This document shows positions 1-7,914 of a stretch of 64,000 nt of DNA, in pieces. Source of the DNA: Pseudomonas putida (lineage in GTDB: Bacteria > Pseudomonadota > Gammaproteobacteria > Pseudomonadales > Pseudomonadaceae); assembly GCF_001636055.1 (NCBI RefSeq), contig NZ_CP011789.1, positions 1,550,001 to 1,614,000 of the forward strand, written 5' to 3'. Every line of letters starts with the position of its first letter. Position 1 is the first letter of the stretch. A model generated the notes under the pieces. It had not been told where the DNA came from. It saw nothing but the letters and a program-made list of their open reading frames with translations, and did no database searches. A program made the translations under genes and the position numbers.

Positions 1-332
1 GCCTGCCGGCGCACCGCCTCACCCTGAGCAATACCCGCAGCATGTACTGGACCGTGGCACAGATGGTGGCGCACCACAGTGTCAACGGTTGCCAGTTGCA
101 AGCCGGTGACCTGTTCGGCTCGGGCACGCTGTCCGGGGCTGTGCCGGGTTCGTTCGGCAGCCTGTTGGAGATCACCGAAGGCGGCAAGCAACCGGTGCAA
201 CTGGCCAGTGGTGAGGTGCGCACGTTCCTCGAGGACGGCGACGAAATCATCCTGCGTGCGCGTTGCGTGCGCGATGGCGTTGCCAGCATCGGTTTCGGCG
301 AATGCCGTGGCACGGTGGTCGGGGCCAACTGA
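1..332 (+). CDS. fahA: Fumarylacetoacetase, C-terminal part (5' truncated by window edge)
   Basis: The reading frame is open from base 3 to the stop at 330-332, so only about the last 109 residues are present. They include the family-typical stretch YWTVAQMVAHHSVNGC, then GDLFGSGTLSG and a C-terminal GFGECRGTVV. The family hydrolyses fumarylacetoacetate to fumarate and acetoacetate, the last step of tyrosine/homogentisate breakdown. The next gene, 12 bases downstream, is maleylacetoacetate isomerase, the preceding enzyme of that pathway, which supports both calls. In Pseudomonas this pair usually follows hmgA. Family assignment is firm; the start lies outside the window. Confidence 0.93.
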   Translation, partial: LPAHRLTLSNTRSMYWTVAQMVAHHSVNGCQLQAGDLFGSGTLSGAVPGSFGSLLEITEGGKQPVQLASGEVRTFLEDGDEIILRARCVRDGVASIGFGECRGTVVGAN

Positions 333-344
333 GGGGGCAGGGCG

Positions 345-971
345 ATGGAGCTGTTCACCTACTTCCGTTCCACCTCCTCTTACCGGGTGCGCATCGCCTT
401 GGCGCTCAAGGGCCTGGATTATCAGGCCCGGCCGGTCAACCTGCTCAAGGGCGAGCACCGTGCTGCGGACTACCTGGCGCTCAACCCCCAGGGGCGGGTG
501 CCCGCGCTGCGCACGGACAGCGGCGAATTGCTGGTGCAGTCGCTGGCGATCATCGAGTACCTGGAAGAGCGCTTCCCCGACACGCCGCTTTTGCCCCAGG
601 GCGAGGACGCTCGGGCACAGGTGCGTGGGGTCGCGGCGATCATCGGTTGCGACGTGCATCCACTGCACAACGTCAGCGTGCTCAACCAGTTGCGTCAGCT
701 GGGGCACGATGAAACCCAGGTCAACCAGTGGATCGCCCACTGGATTGGCCAGGGGCTGGCGGCAGTGGAGCAACTGATCGGCGACCAGGGTTTCTGCTTT
801 GGCGATACGCCGGGGCTGGCGGATGTGTACCTGATGCCGCAGTTGTACGCGGCCGAACGGTTCAATGTGGATCTGGACGACTACCCGCGTATTCGTAGGG
901 TCGCCGCCCTGGCTGGGCAGCATCCAGCCTTCGTCAAAGCGCACCCGGCGAACCAGCCGGATACGCCCTGA
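345..971 (+). CDS. maiA: Maleylacetoacetate isomerase (GST zeta-type)
   Basis: This 208-residue protein has the length and two-domain glutathione-S-transferase layout of MaiA. The N-terminal thioredoxin-like half carries SSYRVRIALALKGL (about residues 10-24), the zeta-class serine motif, and QSLAIIEYLEE. The C-terminal half is helical with GDTPGLADVYLMPQ. The enzyme uses glutathione to convert maleylacetoacetate to fumarylacetoacetate in the cytoplasm. It sits 12 bases after fumarylacetoacetase, almost certainly in one transcript. The start ATG follows a purine-rich GGGGCAGGG. hmgC is an alternative symbol used in Pseudomonas. Confidence 0.93.
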   Translation: MELFTYFRSTSSYRVRIALALKGLDYQARPVNLLKGEHRAADYLALNPQGRVPALRTDSGELLVQSLAIIEYLEERFPDTPLLPQGEDARAQVRGVAAIIGCDVHPLHNVSVLNQLRQLGHDETQVNQWIAHWIGQGLAAVEQLIGDQGFCFGDTPGLADVYLMPQLYAAERFNVDLDDYPRIRRVAALAGQHPAFVKAHPANQPDTP

Positions 972-1062
972 GCACGGCGTCGGCCTTTTTGCGGGCAATC
1001 CCGTTCCCACTGCGCCGACGCTGCTTCGCACCCCTACAACAAAAACAACCCGGTACCTTGCG

Positions 1063-2397
1063 ATGCACAACCAGATAGCCAGCTTTCGCGCGGCCCTCGA
1101 TGGGCGTCCTGTGTCTTCCTACCAATGGCGCCTGCTGGCGCTGCTGATCCTGTTGTTGGTGACCGACGGTTATGACGCCCAGGTGCTGGGTTACGTGATT
1201 CCGGCCCTGGCCCAGGACTGGGGCCTGGAGAAGGCGGCGTTCGGACCGGTGTTCAGCGCCAACCTGCTGGGGCTGACACTGGGCTCGCTCGCCGTCACCC
1301 CACTGGCCGATCGCTTCGGCGTGCGCAGGGTGCTGCTCTGGTGCGTGCTGCTGTACGCGAGCCTGACCCTGCTGATGGTGTTTTCCACCTCGTTGAACAG
1401 CCTGATGCTGGCGCGCTTTTTGTGCGGTATCGGCATGGGCGGGGCGATGCCCAGTGCAATGGCGCTGATGGCCGACTATGCGCCGCCGCGCCTGCGCACC
1501 TTGATGGTGACCCTCGCGGCCTGCGGTTTCTCCCTCGGCGGCGCGGCGGGTGGCTTCGTCGCGGCAGGCTTCATCGACAGGTTCGGTTGGGAGGCGGTGT
1601 TTCTGGCCGGTGGCGTGGCGCCGCTGCTGTTGTTTCCCTTCCTGGTGATGTTCCTGCCCGAGTCCTTGCCCCGGCTGTTGCGTGATGCACCTCCCTACGC
1701 CCGTCTGCAACGCCTGGCAGCGCGCGTGCTACCCGGCTGGCAAGTGCCTGCGGCACAGCGTGCAGTGGATGAGCCGGCGGCAGACAAACTGACCGTATTG
1801 GGCTTGTTCCGCGATGGCTTCGCCCGGCCGACGCTGCTCATCTGGGGGACCTTCTTCGTCAGCCTGATCCTGCTGTATTTCATGATCAGTTGGCTGCCGT
1901 CGCTGTTGCTGGAGAGCGGGCTGGCGCTCAAGCAAGCCAACCTGGTGACTTCGCTGTTCCTGTTTGCCGGGACCTTCGGCGCGATCTGCCTGGCCTGGTG
2001 CGCCGATCGCATGGCCAACAAGGCCAGGTTACTGGCGGCGGTCCTGGTGGGCGCTGCGGTCTTCAGCGTGCTGGTCGGGTTGAACCACGCCGATCCGCGC
2101 TGGCTGGTGCCGAGCGTGTTCGCTGCAGGTTTCTGCATCATCGGCGGACAACTGACACTCAATGCCTTCGTCAGCAACTTCTACCCGGCTCAGGTTCGTG
2201 CGACCGGCGCCGGCTGGGCGCTGGGCGTCGGGCGCTTCGGTTCGATCCTCGGGCCGTTGTTCGGCAGCCTGCTGCTGGCCATGCACATGCCGGTGGAGTG
2301 GATTTTCTTCTTCTGTGCGATTCCGGCAGTGATCGCGGCGCTGCTGATCAGCCAGGTGCGTGCGCCGGGCAAGCAGGCCGATGCGCTAGTGGATTGA
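1063..2397 (+). CDS. MFS transporter, aromatic acid:H+ symporter type
   Basis: A 444-residue membrane protein with about 12 hydrophobic segments. The first segment contains DGYDAQVLGYVIPAL, the charged DG(F/Y)D motif of the AAHS family (PcaK, BenK), and the loop LADRFGVRRVLL matches the MFS loop 2-3 signature. An earlier in-frame start at 865 would lie inside maiA and add non-hydrophobic residues, so I chose ATG 1063, although no strong ribosome site precedes it. It follows the homogentisate genes by about 90 bases, so import of an aromatic acid that feeds this pathway is a reasonable inference; the substrate is unknown. The 3' end overlaps the convergent SirB1-like gene by 12 bases. Confidence 0.85.
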   Translation: MHNQIASFRAALDGRPVSSYQWRLLALLILLLVTDGYDAQVLGYVIPALAQDWGLEKAAFGPVFSANLLGLTLGSLAVTPLADRFGVRRVLLWCVLLYASLTLLMVFSTSLNSLMLARFLCGIGMGGAMPSAMALMADYAPPRLRTLMVTLAACGFSLGGAAGGFVAAGFIDRFGWEAVFLAGGVAPLLLFPFLVMFLPESLPRLLRDAPPYARLQRLAARVLPGWQVPAAQRAVDEPAADKLTVLGLFRDGFARPTLLIWGTFFVSLILLYFMISWLPSLLLESGLALKQANLVTSLFLFAGTFGAICLAWCADRMANKARLLAAVLVGAAVFSVLVGLNHADPRWLVPSVFAAGFCIIGGQLTLNAFVSNFYPAQVRATGAGWALGVGRFGSILGPLFGSLLLAMHMPVEWIFFFCAIPAVIAALLISQVRAPGKQADALVD

Positions 2398-3192
2398 ACG
2401 GTTTGTAGAAGGCAGTTGGGCGAGGCGCTCGCCCAGTTTGAGGCGTTGCACCGGATCGTCGCTCAACAGCAGTGCGTGCTCCAGGTCAAAGCGTTCGGCC
2501 TGGGGGCAGTCCAGGTGCTGGTAGAGGGTGGCGCGGGCCAAGTAGTCGGAGACCTGCACTGGCCCCAGTTGCATCACCCGTTCTGCATCGATCAGCGCAG
2601 CCAGGTCGTTGTCGTTGCTGCTGTGCAGTTGGCGCAGGTTGCGCGACAGGCGCTGCAGCATCTGCATCGGGCTGGCGCTGTGCAGGTGTTCGGCAGTCAG
2701 GGTCATGTGCGGGCCGTACTGGCGGTTGAGCAGTTCGCGGCAATCCGCGGGGTACAGGCGTCGACCGCCGCAGGGGTCGAGCAGGTGATCGGCGCCCGGT
2801 ACGCGCAACAGGAAGTGGCCAGGGAAGTTCACCCCCTCCAGTGGGATCGACAGGCGTTGGGCCATCTCCAGTGCGAGGATCGCCAGCAGCAGCGGCTGGC
2901 CTCGACGGCGCTGCAGCACCTTGTCCATCAGCGCCGCTTGCGGACGTAGCGGGTGGTATTCGTCCTGCTGGAAACCCAGGGCGTTGAGTTGACGCAGCAG
3001 TGGCTGGGCGAGCTCGCTGACGGGCAGCATTGGCAGGCGCGCGTTGATTTCCCGATGCAGGTCGTGCAATTGCGCAAGACAGGCGGCGGGATCAACCTCG
3101 CGATCATGCTCGGCGGCGATCCAGAGGGTGGCTTCCAACAGGGCGACCGGAATGCGGTCGAGGCAGGCCAGGCAGGCTTTACGTGGGTTCAT
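2386..3192 (-). CDS. SirB1-like transglutaminase/TPR family protein
   Basis: A 268-residue soluble protein resembling the SirB1 family (transglutaminase-like fold followed by TPR-like helices). Recognisable segments are the N-terminal ARRAR-type acidic helical region, KVLQRRRGQPLLLAILALEMAQRL, GVNFPGHFLLRVPG and LLDPCGGRRLY, followed by helices near the C-terminus with HLDCPQAERFDLEHALLL. Homologues have no agreed biochemical role. ATG 3192 was chosen over the GTG five codons earlier because GGAG stands eight bases before it, inside the longer frame. The gene converges on the MFS gene and faces away from leucine dehydrogenase. Confidence 0.8.
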   Translation of the reverse strand: MNPRKACLACLDRIPVALLEATLWIAAEHDREVDPAACLAQLHDLHREINARLPMLPVSELAQPLLRQLNALGFQQDEYHPLRPQAALMDKVLQRRRGQPLLLAILALEMAQRLSIPLEGVNFPGHFLLRVPGADHLLDPCGGRRLYPADCRELLNRQYGPHMTLTAEHLHSASPMQMLQRLSRNLRQLHSSNDNDLAALIDAERVMQLGPVQVSDYLARATLYQHLDCPQAERFDLEHALLLSDDPVQRLKLGERLAQLPSTNRSIH

Positions 3193-3315
3193 CGGACTTC
3201 TCCACACACACTAGATTTTTAGCCCCGGCGCACCGATTCGTCCAGTGGTCCGCCCAGGCCCTGGACAGTCGCCGGCTGCCTATACTGATGTGAGCACCTT
3301 GTGGGGAGCCCGTCG

Positions 3316-4335
3316 ATGTTCGCGCTCATGCAAAGCACCCGTACCCAGTCCCTGCACCTGTGGAACGACCCCGCCACTGGCTTGAAAGCCGTGGTGGCGA
3401 TTCATAGCGAGCAATTGGGGCCAGCCATGGGGGGCTGTCGCTACCTGCCGTACGCCGACGATGAAAGTGCGATGAGCGATGCCATTCATCTGGCCCAAGG
3501 CATGAGCTACAAGGCTGCCCTGGCCGGGCTGGCGATGGGCGGTGGCAAGGCGGTGATCGTGCGCAACCCCCATGTGGAAAACCGCGCGGCGCTGTTCGAG
3601 GCGTTCGGGCGTTTCGTCGACAGCCTGCAAGGGCGTTTCATCACTGCCGTGGACAGCGGCACCTCGACGCTGGACATGGACTGCATCGCCCAGTCCACCC
3701 CTCATGTCATCAGCACCACCGCCTCGGGCGATCCCTCGCCGCACGCGGCCATGGGCGTGTTCGCCGGTATTCGCGCCACCTCGATGGCACGGCTGGGTAG
3801 CGACAATCTCGAAGGGTTGCGCGTGGCAGTGCAAGGGCTGGGCAATGTGGGTTATGCACTGGCCGAGCAGTTGCATGCGGCAGGGGCGGAGTTGCTGGTC
3901 AGCGACCTCGACCCGGGGCGGGTGAGGCTGGCGGTGGAGCAGTTCGGGGCACATCCGGTGACCAACGATGCGCTGATCAGCACGCCCTGCGATATCTTCG
4001 CGCCCTGTGGGGTAGGGCCGGTGCTCAACGGCCAGAGCGTGATGAAGTTGCGTTGCGCGGCGGTGGCCGGCGCCGCCAATCATCAGTTGACCACCTTGCA
4101 GGTGGCCGATCAGCTCGAGAGCCGCGGGATTCTGTATGCCCCGGACTACGTGATCAATGCCGGTGGGCTGATCTACGTGGCGTTGACTCACCGAGGCGCT
4201 GACCTGAGCACCATCACCGCGCATCTGGCGCGTATCCCTACGCGTCTGACCGAGGTATTCGCCCATGCCCAGGCCGAGAAGCGCTCGCCTGCGCGTGTGG
4301 CGCAGATGCTGGCGGAGCGGCTGTTGTACGGTTGA
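3316..4335 (+). CDS. ldh: Leucine dehydrogenase (Glu/Leu/Phe/Val dehydrogenase family)
   Basis: A 339-residue enzyme with the family glycine-rich loop and catalytic lysine in AGLAMGGGKAVI (near residue 75), the substrate-site motif AMGGCRYLPY (about 35-44), and a Rossmann NAD-binding segment VAVQGLGNVGYALAEQL (about 175). It reversibly deaminates branched-chain amino acids to 2-oxo acids with NAD+. Length matches bacterial leucine dehydrogenases rather than the longer glutamate enzymes. ATG 3316 is preceded by GGGGAG; the GTG at 3301 overlaps that ribosome site and is less likely. No operon partner is seen. Valine or phenylalanine dehydrogenase activity cannot be excluded by eye. Confidence 0.9.
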   Translation: MFALMQSTRTQSLHLWNDPATGLKAVVAIHSEQLGPAMGGCRYLPYADDESAMSDAIHLAQGMSYKAALAGLAMGGGKAVIVRNPHVENRAALFEAFGRFVDSLQGRFITAVDSGTSTLDMDCIAQSTPHVISTTASGDPSPHAAMGVFAGIRATSMARLGSDNLEGLRVAVQGLGNVGYALAEQLHAAGAELLVSDLDPGRVRLAVEQFGAHPVTNDALISTPCDIFAPCGVGPVLNGQSVMKLRCAAVAGAANHQLTTLQVADQLESRGILYAPDYVINAGGLIYVALTHRGADLSTITAHLARIPTRLTEVFAHAQAEKRSPARVAQMLAERLLYG

Positions 4336-4399
4336 GCGAGCGCTGGCTCCAGCATCCACGCCCCGATGTACAGGAGCCGCAGACGCTGCGGCAGGTGCC

Positions 4400-4663
4400 T
4401 TATTCCGCTGCCTCGCCTTCGAGCAGTTCAGCCAGCGCATCGGGCTGGCTCTTGAATGCCCGGGCGAACACGTCGCGGTTTTTGGCCATGTAGATGCCCG
4501 CTTCTTCGACTTGCTGCTCGCTCAGCGACGGCACGGCCTTTTGCAGTACTTCGGCCAGCCGTTCGGCCAGCTCGAGCATCTTGTCGTGACGGTCTGCTTC
4601 GGCCTTATCCATGAACAAGCGCTCCGGGTCGCGGCTGCTGCGGTACACCACTTCGACGGCCAT
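4400..4663 (-). CDS. yebG: YebG family SOS-inducible protein
   Basis: A small 87-residue acidic protein matching the YebG family: MAVEVVYRSSRDPERLFM at the N-terminus, then KAEADRHDKMLELAERLAEVL and an extended C-terminal helix. E. coli YebG is a DNA-damage-inducible protein of unclear molecular role controlled by LexA. Here a perfect LexA palindrome lies 42 bases upstream of the start, which independently supports the assignment. The gene converges with leucine dehydrogenase, with 64 bases between the stops. Confidence 0.9.
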   Translation of the reverse strand: MAVEVVYRSSRDPERLFMDKAEADRHDKMLELAERLAEVLQKAVPSLSEQQVEEAGIYMAKNRDVFARAFKSQPDALAELLEGEAAE

Positions 4664-4705
4664 TCATCACCTCTGTGCCTTTTGTGTATGTGGGTTGGAC
4701 GACAA

Positions 4706-4721
4706 CTGTATCTTTATACAG
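4706..4721. promoter_or_regulatory. LexA (SOS) box upstream of yebG
   Basis: CTGTATCTTTATACAG matches the gammaproteobacterial LexA consensus CTGT-N8-ACAG exactly in both half-sites and has the expected AT-rich core. It lies 42 bases before the yebG start on the minus strand, the normal operator/promoter position. Confidence 0.9.
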
Positions 4722-4919
4722 TGTCGAGCATAGCGGATTCTTTGGCAATCGGATAGTGGCGTTCTGATTTGCCCCGATGCTCTCGCCGAAGCCTAGCCCA
4801 TAGGTGCCTTGCGGCAATCGGTCGCCTTCCAAGTACAGGGCCTGGCCCTTTAACTGCATGTCACAAGCGTCACATCGGTGGCGCATCATCCTTCATGTCG
4901 TATCGAGGAATCCTGCATC

Positions 4920-5393
4920 GTGAAATCCAAATGGCCAGAAAAGCTGCGCAAGGGCCTGCATGCGCCCGCCGACGCATTGGGAAATCTGTTCGTCGAGTCG
5001 TTCCATTACCTGGCCCTGTTCGGCATCGGTGCGATCACGGCCTATGCCGCCGTGGCGACCTTCATCGAGATGCTGGAGAAGGGTGGCATCAGCGTCGATG
5101 ACATCCTGCTGCTGTTCATCTACCTCGAGCTGGGAGCCATGGTGGGGATCTACTTCAAGACCAACCACATGCCGATCCGCTTTCTGCTGTACGTGGCGAT
5201 CACCGCGCTGACACGCTTGCTGATCGGCGATGTCTCGCACCACAAGGCGCCGGATGTTGGCTTGCTGTACGTGTGTGGCGGCATCCTGCTGCTGGCCTTC
5301 GCGATCCTGGTGGTGCGCTTTGCCTCGTACCGCTACCCGTCGACACGGGCGATCGATGCCAACGGCAAGGATATGGACGACGGCAAGGTCTGA
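4920..5393 (+). CDS. psiE: PsiE-family inner membrane protein (phosphate-starvation-inducible)
   Basis: A 157-residue membrane protein with about four hydrophobic segments (near residues 25-45, 60-80, 85-105 and 115-135) and the PsiE-like core YLELGAMVGIYFKTNHMPIRFLLYVAITALTR. E. coli PsiE is induced by phosphate starvation, but its function is unknown. I start at GTG 4920 (VKSKWPEK) because GAGGA lies ten bases upstream, whereas the ATG at 4878 adds a Cys-containing extension and lacks a ribosome site. It stands alone between yebG and the desaturase operon. Confidence 0.85.
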   Translation: MKSKWPEKLRKGLHAPADALGNLFVESFHYLALFGIGAITAYAAVATFIEMLEKGGISVDDILLLFIYLELGAMVGIYFKTNHMPIRFLLYVAITALTRLLIGDVSHHKAPDVGLLYVCGGILLLAFAILVVRFASYRYPSTRAIDANGKDMDDGKV

Positions 5394-5471
5394 CCCATCC
5401 GGCAGCGACTTGGGCAAGCGGTGGCGGCTTGCCCTGCCTTATGGACAAATATTTAGTTGAAAGGGGTTTTG

Positions 5472-5512
5472 ATAACCAATCGTTCTGCAAGATTTCTCCG
5501 CGTCACGCCACA
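5472..5512 (+). promoter_or_regulatory. Shared promoter/operator element, copy 1 (upstream of desaturase operon)
   Basis: The element reads ATAACCAATCG, one variable base (T), then TCTGCAAGATT, followed 12 bases later by GCCACA. The same arrangement occurs at 8904-8944 before the TonB receptor, with 22 of 23 core positions identical. It ends 33 bases before the desaturase start. The position and the ECF sigma gene encoded between the two copies suggest an ECF sigma promoter or the site of a dedicated regulator; this is inference. Confidence 0.6.
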
Positions 5513-5544
5513 AGCCTATACCGGAGATCACGCAGGACGCCGCA

Positions 5545-6486
5545 ATGCCCCATTACCTCGACGATGCCCAGCGCGAAGACGTGCAGCATCTTCAATGCAC
5601 TTTCACCGGCCGTACCGAATGGCCGACCTGGCTGTTGCTGGCGATGGTCTATGGCGGCTGGACGGCGCTGCTGCCGCTCAGCCATGCGCTGGGCGTGTGG
5701 CCGACCACCCTGTTGCTGATCCCGCTGCTGGTGCTGTGGCTGTCGTTGCAGCACGAGTTGCTGCACGGGCACCCGACCCGTTTTCCCTGGCTGAACAAGT
5801 TGCTCGGCTACGCGCCCTTTGCCCTCTGGTATCCCTACACCCTGTATCGCGACAGCCACCTGATTCATCACCGCGATCACGACCTCACCTTGCCAGGCCT
5901 GGATCCTGAAAGCCGCTACCTGAGCGACCGGCACTGGCAGCGCAGCACCCGGTGGCACAGAGGGGTGCTGTGGCTGGGCAAGACGGTCCCCGGACGTGTG
6001 CTGGTCGGCGCGCCGCTGGGTCTGTTCGGGCTGGCCCGGAAGGAGCTGGCGCGGCTGGGGCGCGGTGATCGCCAGGCCTGGCTGATGTGGTTGACCCACG
6101 GCCTGTGCAGCGTATTGCTGATGATGTTGGTTGCGCGGTTCAGCGCACTGTCGGTGCTGCACTACGTGTTCCTGGTCAGCGTGCCGGCCGTTGGCCTGGC
6201 GATGCTGCGTTCGTTCTACGAGCATCGGCCGCACCCGCTGCCTGAGCAGCGCACGGTGATCAACGAGGCTGGGCGCCTCTGGTCGCTGCTGTTCCTGAAC
6301 AACAACCTGCACCTGGTGCACCACGATCTTCCGGGCCTGCCCTGGTACTTCATCCCGCGTGTCTACCAGCGTCACCGCGCGCAATGGCTGCTGCGCAGCG
6401 GGCACTTCCTGGTGCCGGGCTATGGGGCGCTGCTGCGTCGCCACGGCCTTGCGCCGATCGACAGCCCACGTCACCCCTTCGCCTGA
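5545..6486 (+). CDS. Membrane fatty-acid-desaturase-family di-iron enzyme
   Basis: A 313-residue integral membrane protein with the three histidine clusters of the desaturase/hydroxylase superfamily: HELLHGH (70-76), HLIHH with a following H (105-112) and HLVHH (256-260). Hydrophobic spans flank them near 28-45, 52-70, 180-200 and 205-220. Members bind two irons and use O2 to desaturate or hydroxylate lipids, carotenoids or other substrates. The substrate here is unknown. The gene is 14 bases upstream of a PhnD-like gene and shares its upstream element with the TonB receptor operon, so a role in processing an imported compound is more likely than membrane lipid synthesis, but this is inference. 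Confidence 0.85.
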   Translation: MPHYLDDAQREDVQHLQCTFTGRTEWPTWLLLAMVYGGWTALLPLSHALGVWPTTLLLIPLLVLWLSLQHELLHGHPTRFPWLNKLLGYAPFALWYPYTLYRDSHLIHHRDHDLTLPGLDPESRYLSDRHWQRSTRWHRGVLWLGKTVPGRVLVGAPLGLFGLARKELARLGRGDRQAWLMWLTHGLCSVLLMMLVARFSALSVLHYVFLVSVPAVGLAMLRSFYEHRPHPLPEQRTVINEAGRLWSLLFLNNNLHLVHHDLPGLPWYFIPRVYQRHRAQWLLRSGHFLVPGYGALLRRHGLAPIDSPRHPFA

Positions 6487-6500
6487 ACAGGAGCCATGCC

Positions 6501-7292
6501 ATGACCCAGGGATTCGTCGACCTGTCGATGTACGTCGCCCCCGAGCGCATCAACCAGGCCAGCGCGGCCTGGCTGCAACGCATTCTGTTGCTGCTCGATG
6601 CGCGGGGTGAAGCGGTGGGTACGCAGCCGTTGCTGCAGGTCTGGCGCTCGCCGCAACTGCTGCTCAGCCAGACCTGCGGCTACCCGTTGATGACCGCGCT
6701 GCGTGGGCACGTACGAGTGGTCGGGCAGCCACGCTATCGCCTGCCATATGTGCGCGAAGGTCAGCACTGCAGCCTGCTGCTGGTGCGCGAGGATGATCCG
6801 CGCCAGGACCTGGCGGCGTTCTTCGACAGCCACGGGCTGGTCAACGGCCCGGACTCCAACTCCGGCATGAATCTGCTGCGCCACGCGCTGGCACCCTTGC
6901 AGCGTGAAGGGCGGTTTTTCTCGCAGGTCAGCCATACCGGTGGGCACCGCAACAGCATGCGCGCCCTGCGCGAGGGCCAAGGCGATCTGGCGGCCATCGA
7001 CAGCGTCACCTACGGCTACCTGGCGCGCGATCACAGTGAGGAGGTCGAGGGCCTGCGCATCCTCGGCCAGACCGCCTGGGGGCCGAGCCTGCCGTACATC
7101 ACTGCCGGTTGGCGCAGTGCCGAAGAGGCCGAGTGGATTCGCCACGCGATGAACCAGGCCCTGGCCGAGTTGCCGGCGGTGGCCGAGGCCCTGGCCATCG
7201 ATCGGGTGCTACCGGCCGCGACGAACGATTACCAAGTGCTGCTGGATTACGAGCACGAAGCGAAGCGGCTTGGTTTAGTCACTCTCGAATAA
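6501..7292 (+). CDS. PhnD/SsuA-like binding-protein-fold protein without signal peptide
   Basis: A 263-residue protein resembling phosphonate/phosphite-type ABC substrate-binding proteins (PhnD family): SQTCGYPLMTALRG, NGPDSNSGMNLLRHAL and TGGHRNSMRALREGQGDLAAIDSVTYGYL match the conserved hinge and ligand-loop regions. Unlike normal members it begins MTQGFVDLSMYVAPERI with no hydrophobic signal segment, so it is probably cytoplasmic. ATG 6501 follows CAGGAG; upstream in-frame codons lie inside the desaturase gene. It forms an operon with the desaturase and has no permease or ATPase nearby. A sensor, ligand carrier or enzyme role is possible. Confidence 0.75.
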   Translation: MTQGFVDLSMYVAPERINQASAAWLQRILLLLDARGEAVGTQPLLQVWRSPQLLLSQTCGYPLMTALRGHVRVVGQPRYRLPYVREGQHCSLLLVREDDPRQDLAAFFDSHGLVNGPDSNSGMNLLRHALAPLQREGRFFSQVSHTGGHRNSMRALREGQGDLAAIDSVTYGYLARDHSEEVEGLRILGQTAWGPSLPYITAGWRSAEEAEWIRHAMNQALAELPAVAEALAIDRVLPAATNDYQVLLDYEHEAKRLGLVTLE

Positions 7293-7306
7293 TGAAAACG
7301 GAATAT

Positions 7307-7329
7307 AAAAATCACTTTTAAGTATTTTT
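7307..7329. promoter_or_regulatory. AT-rich imperfect palindrome upstream of the sigma factor gene
   Basis: Two arms, AAAAAT-C-ACTT and AAGTATTTTT, pair over ten bases with a single bulged C and a two-base centre. The stretch is almost pure A/T in a GC-rich genome. It begins 14 bases after the PhnD-like stop and ends 77 bases before the sigma factor start. It could be a regulator site for the sigma gene or, less likely given the A/T-only stem, a terminator for the desaturase operon. Confidence 0.4.
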
Positions 7330-7406
7330 AAAGCATAAGCCGCCAGACTAGGATGCGCTCACCGGACGACCGGACCTCTTTGTATCCACTCCTGGATGGA
7401 AGCCTC

Positions 7407-7913
7407 ATGTCCGGTCGCGAAAACCCTCATGGCGAATATGTCGGCAGTCTGTTCCGCAGCCACTACCCCTGGCTGTGCGGACGCCTGCGCCGACACCTGG
7501 GTGACGGTGCCGCCGAGGACATCGCCGCCGACACCTTCGTGCAACTGCTCAGTGCGCCGGTCCCGGAGCCGATCCGCCAGCCGCGCGCGCTGCTGACCAC
7601 CATCGCCCAGCGCCTGATGTACCAGCTGTGGCGCCGCCGCGACCTGGAGCGCGCCTACCTTGATGCCTTGCTCGAGGATGACGACCATCTGGCGCCATCG
7701 CCCGAAGCTCATGCGCAGATGATCGAGGCGTTGCAAGCCATCGACACCTTGCTCGACGGCCTGCCGGCCAAGGTCAAGGCGACCTTCCTGCTGTCGCAGC
7801 TCAACGGCCTGACCTATCCGCAGATCGCCCTTGAACTGGGGATCTCCCAGCGCTCGGTGAGCGACTACATGGCCAAGGCTTTCAACCGTTGCCTGAAACT
7901 TTCCCTGGACTGA
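7407..7913 (+). CDS. ECF sigma factor, FecI type (set A)
   Basis: A 168-residue ECF sigma factor. Region 2 is visible as LFRSHYPWLCGRLRRHLGDGAAEDIAADTFVQLL with ALLTTIAQRLMYQLWRRRDLERAYL, and region 4 as LPAKVKATFLLSQLNGLTYPQIALELGISQRSVSDYMAKAF. FecI-type factors are held by a membrane FecR and released when a TonB receptor binds its ligand. ATG 7407 is preceded by GGAAG; the ATG at 7353 would add 18 poorly conserved residues. It is followed by fecR after one base, and both flanking operons carry a shared upstream element it may recognise. Confidence 0.88.
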   Translation: MSGRENPHGEYVGSLFRSHYPWLCGRLRRHLGDGAAEDIAADTFVQLLSAPVPEPIRQPRALLTTIAQRLMYQLWRRRDLERAYLDALLEDDDHLAPSPEAHAQMIEALQAIDTLLDGLPAKVKATFLLSQLNGLTYPQIALELGISQRSVSDYMAKAFNRCLKLSLD

Positions 7914-7914
7914 C

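Noticed and set aside
4605..4889. 94-codon minus-strand frame crossing the yebG start and its LexA box
   Set aside because: It would be transcribed through the yebG operator, has no ribosome site and no family resemblance. The overlapping yebG is well supported.
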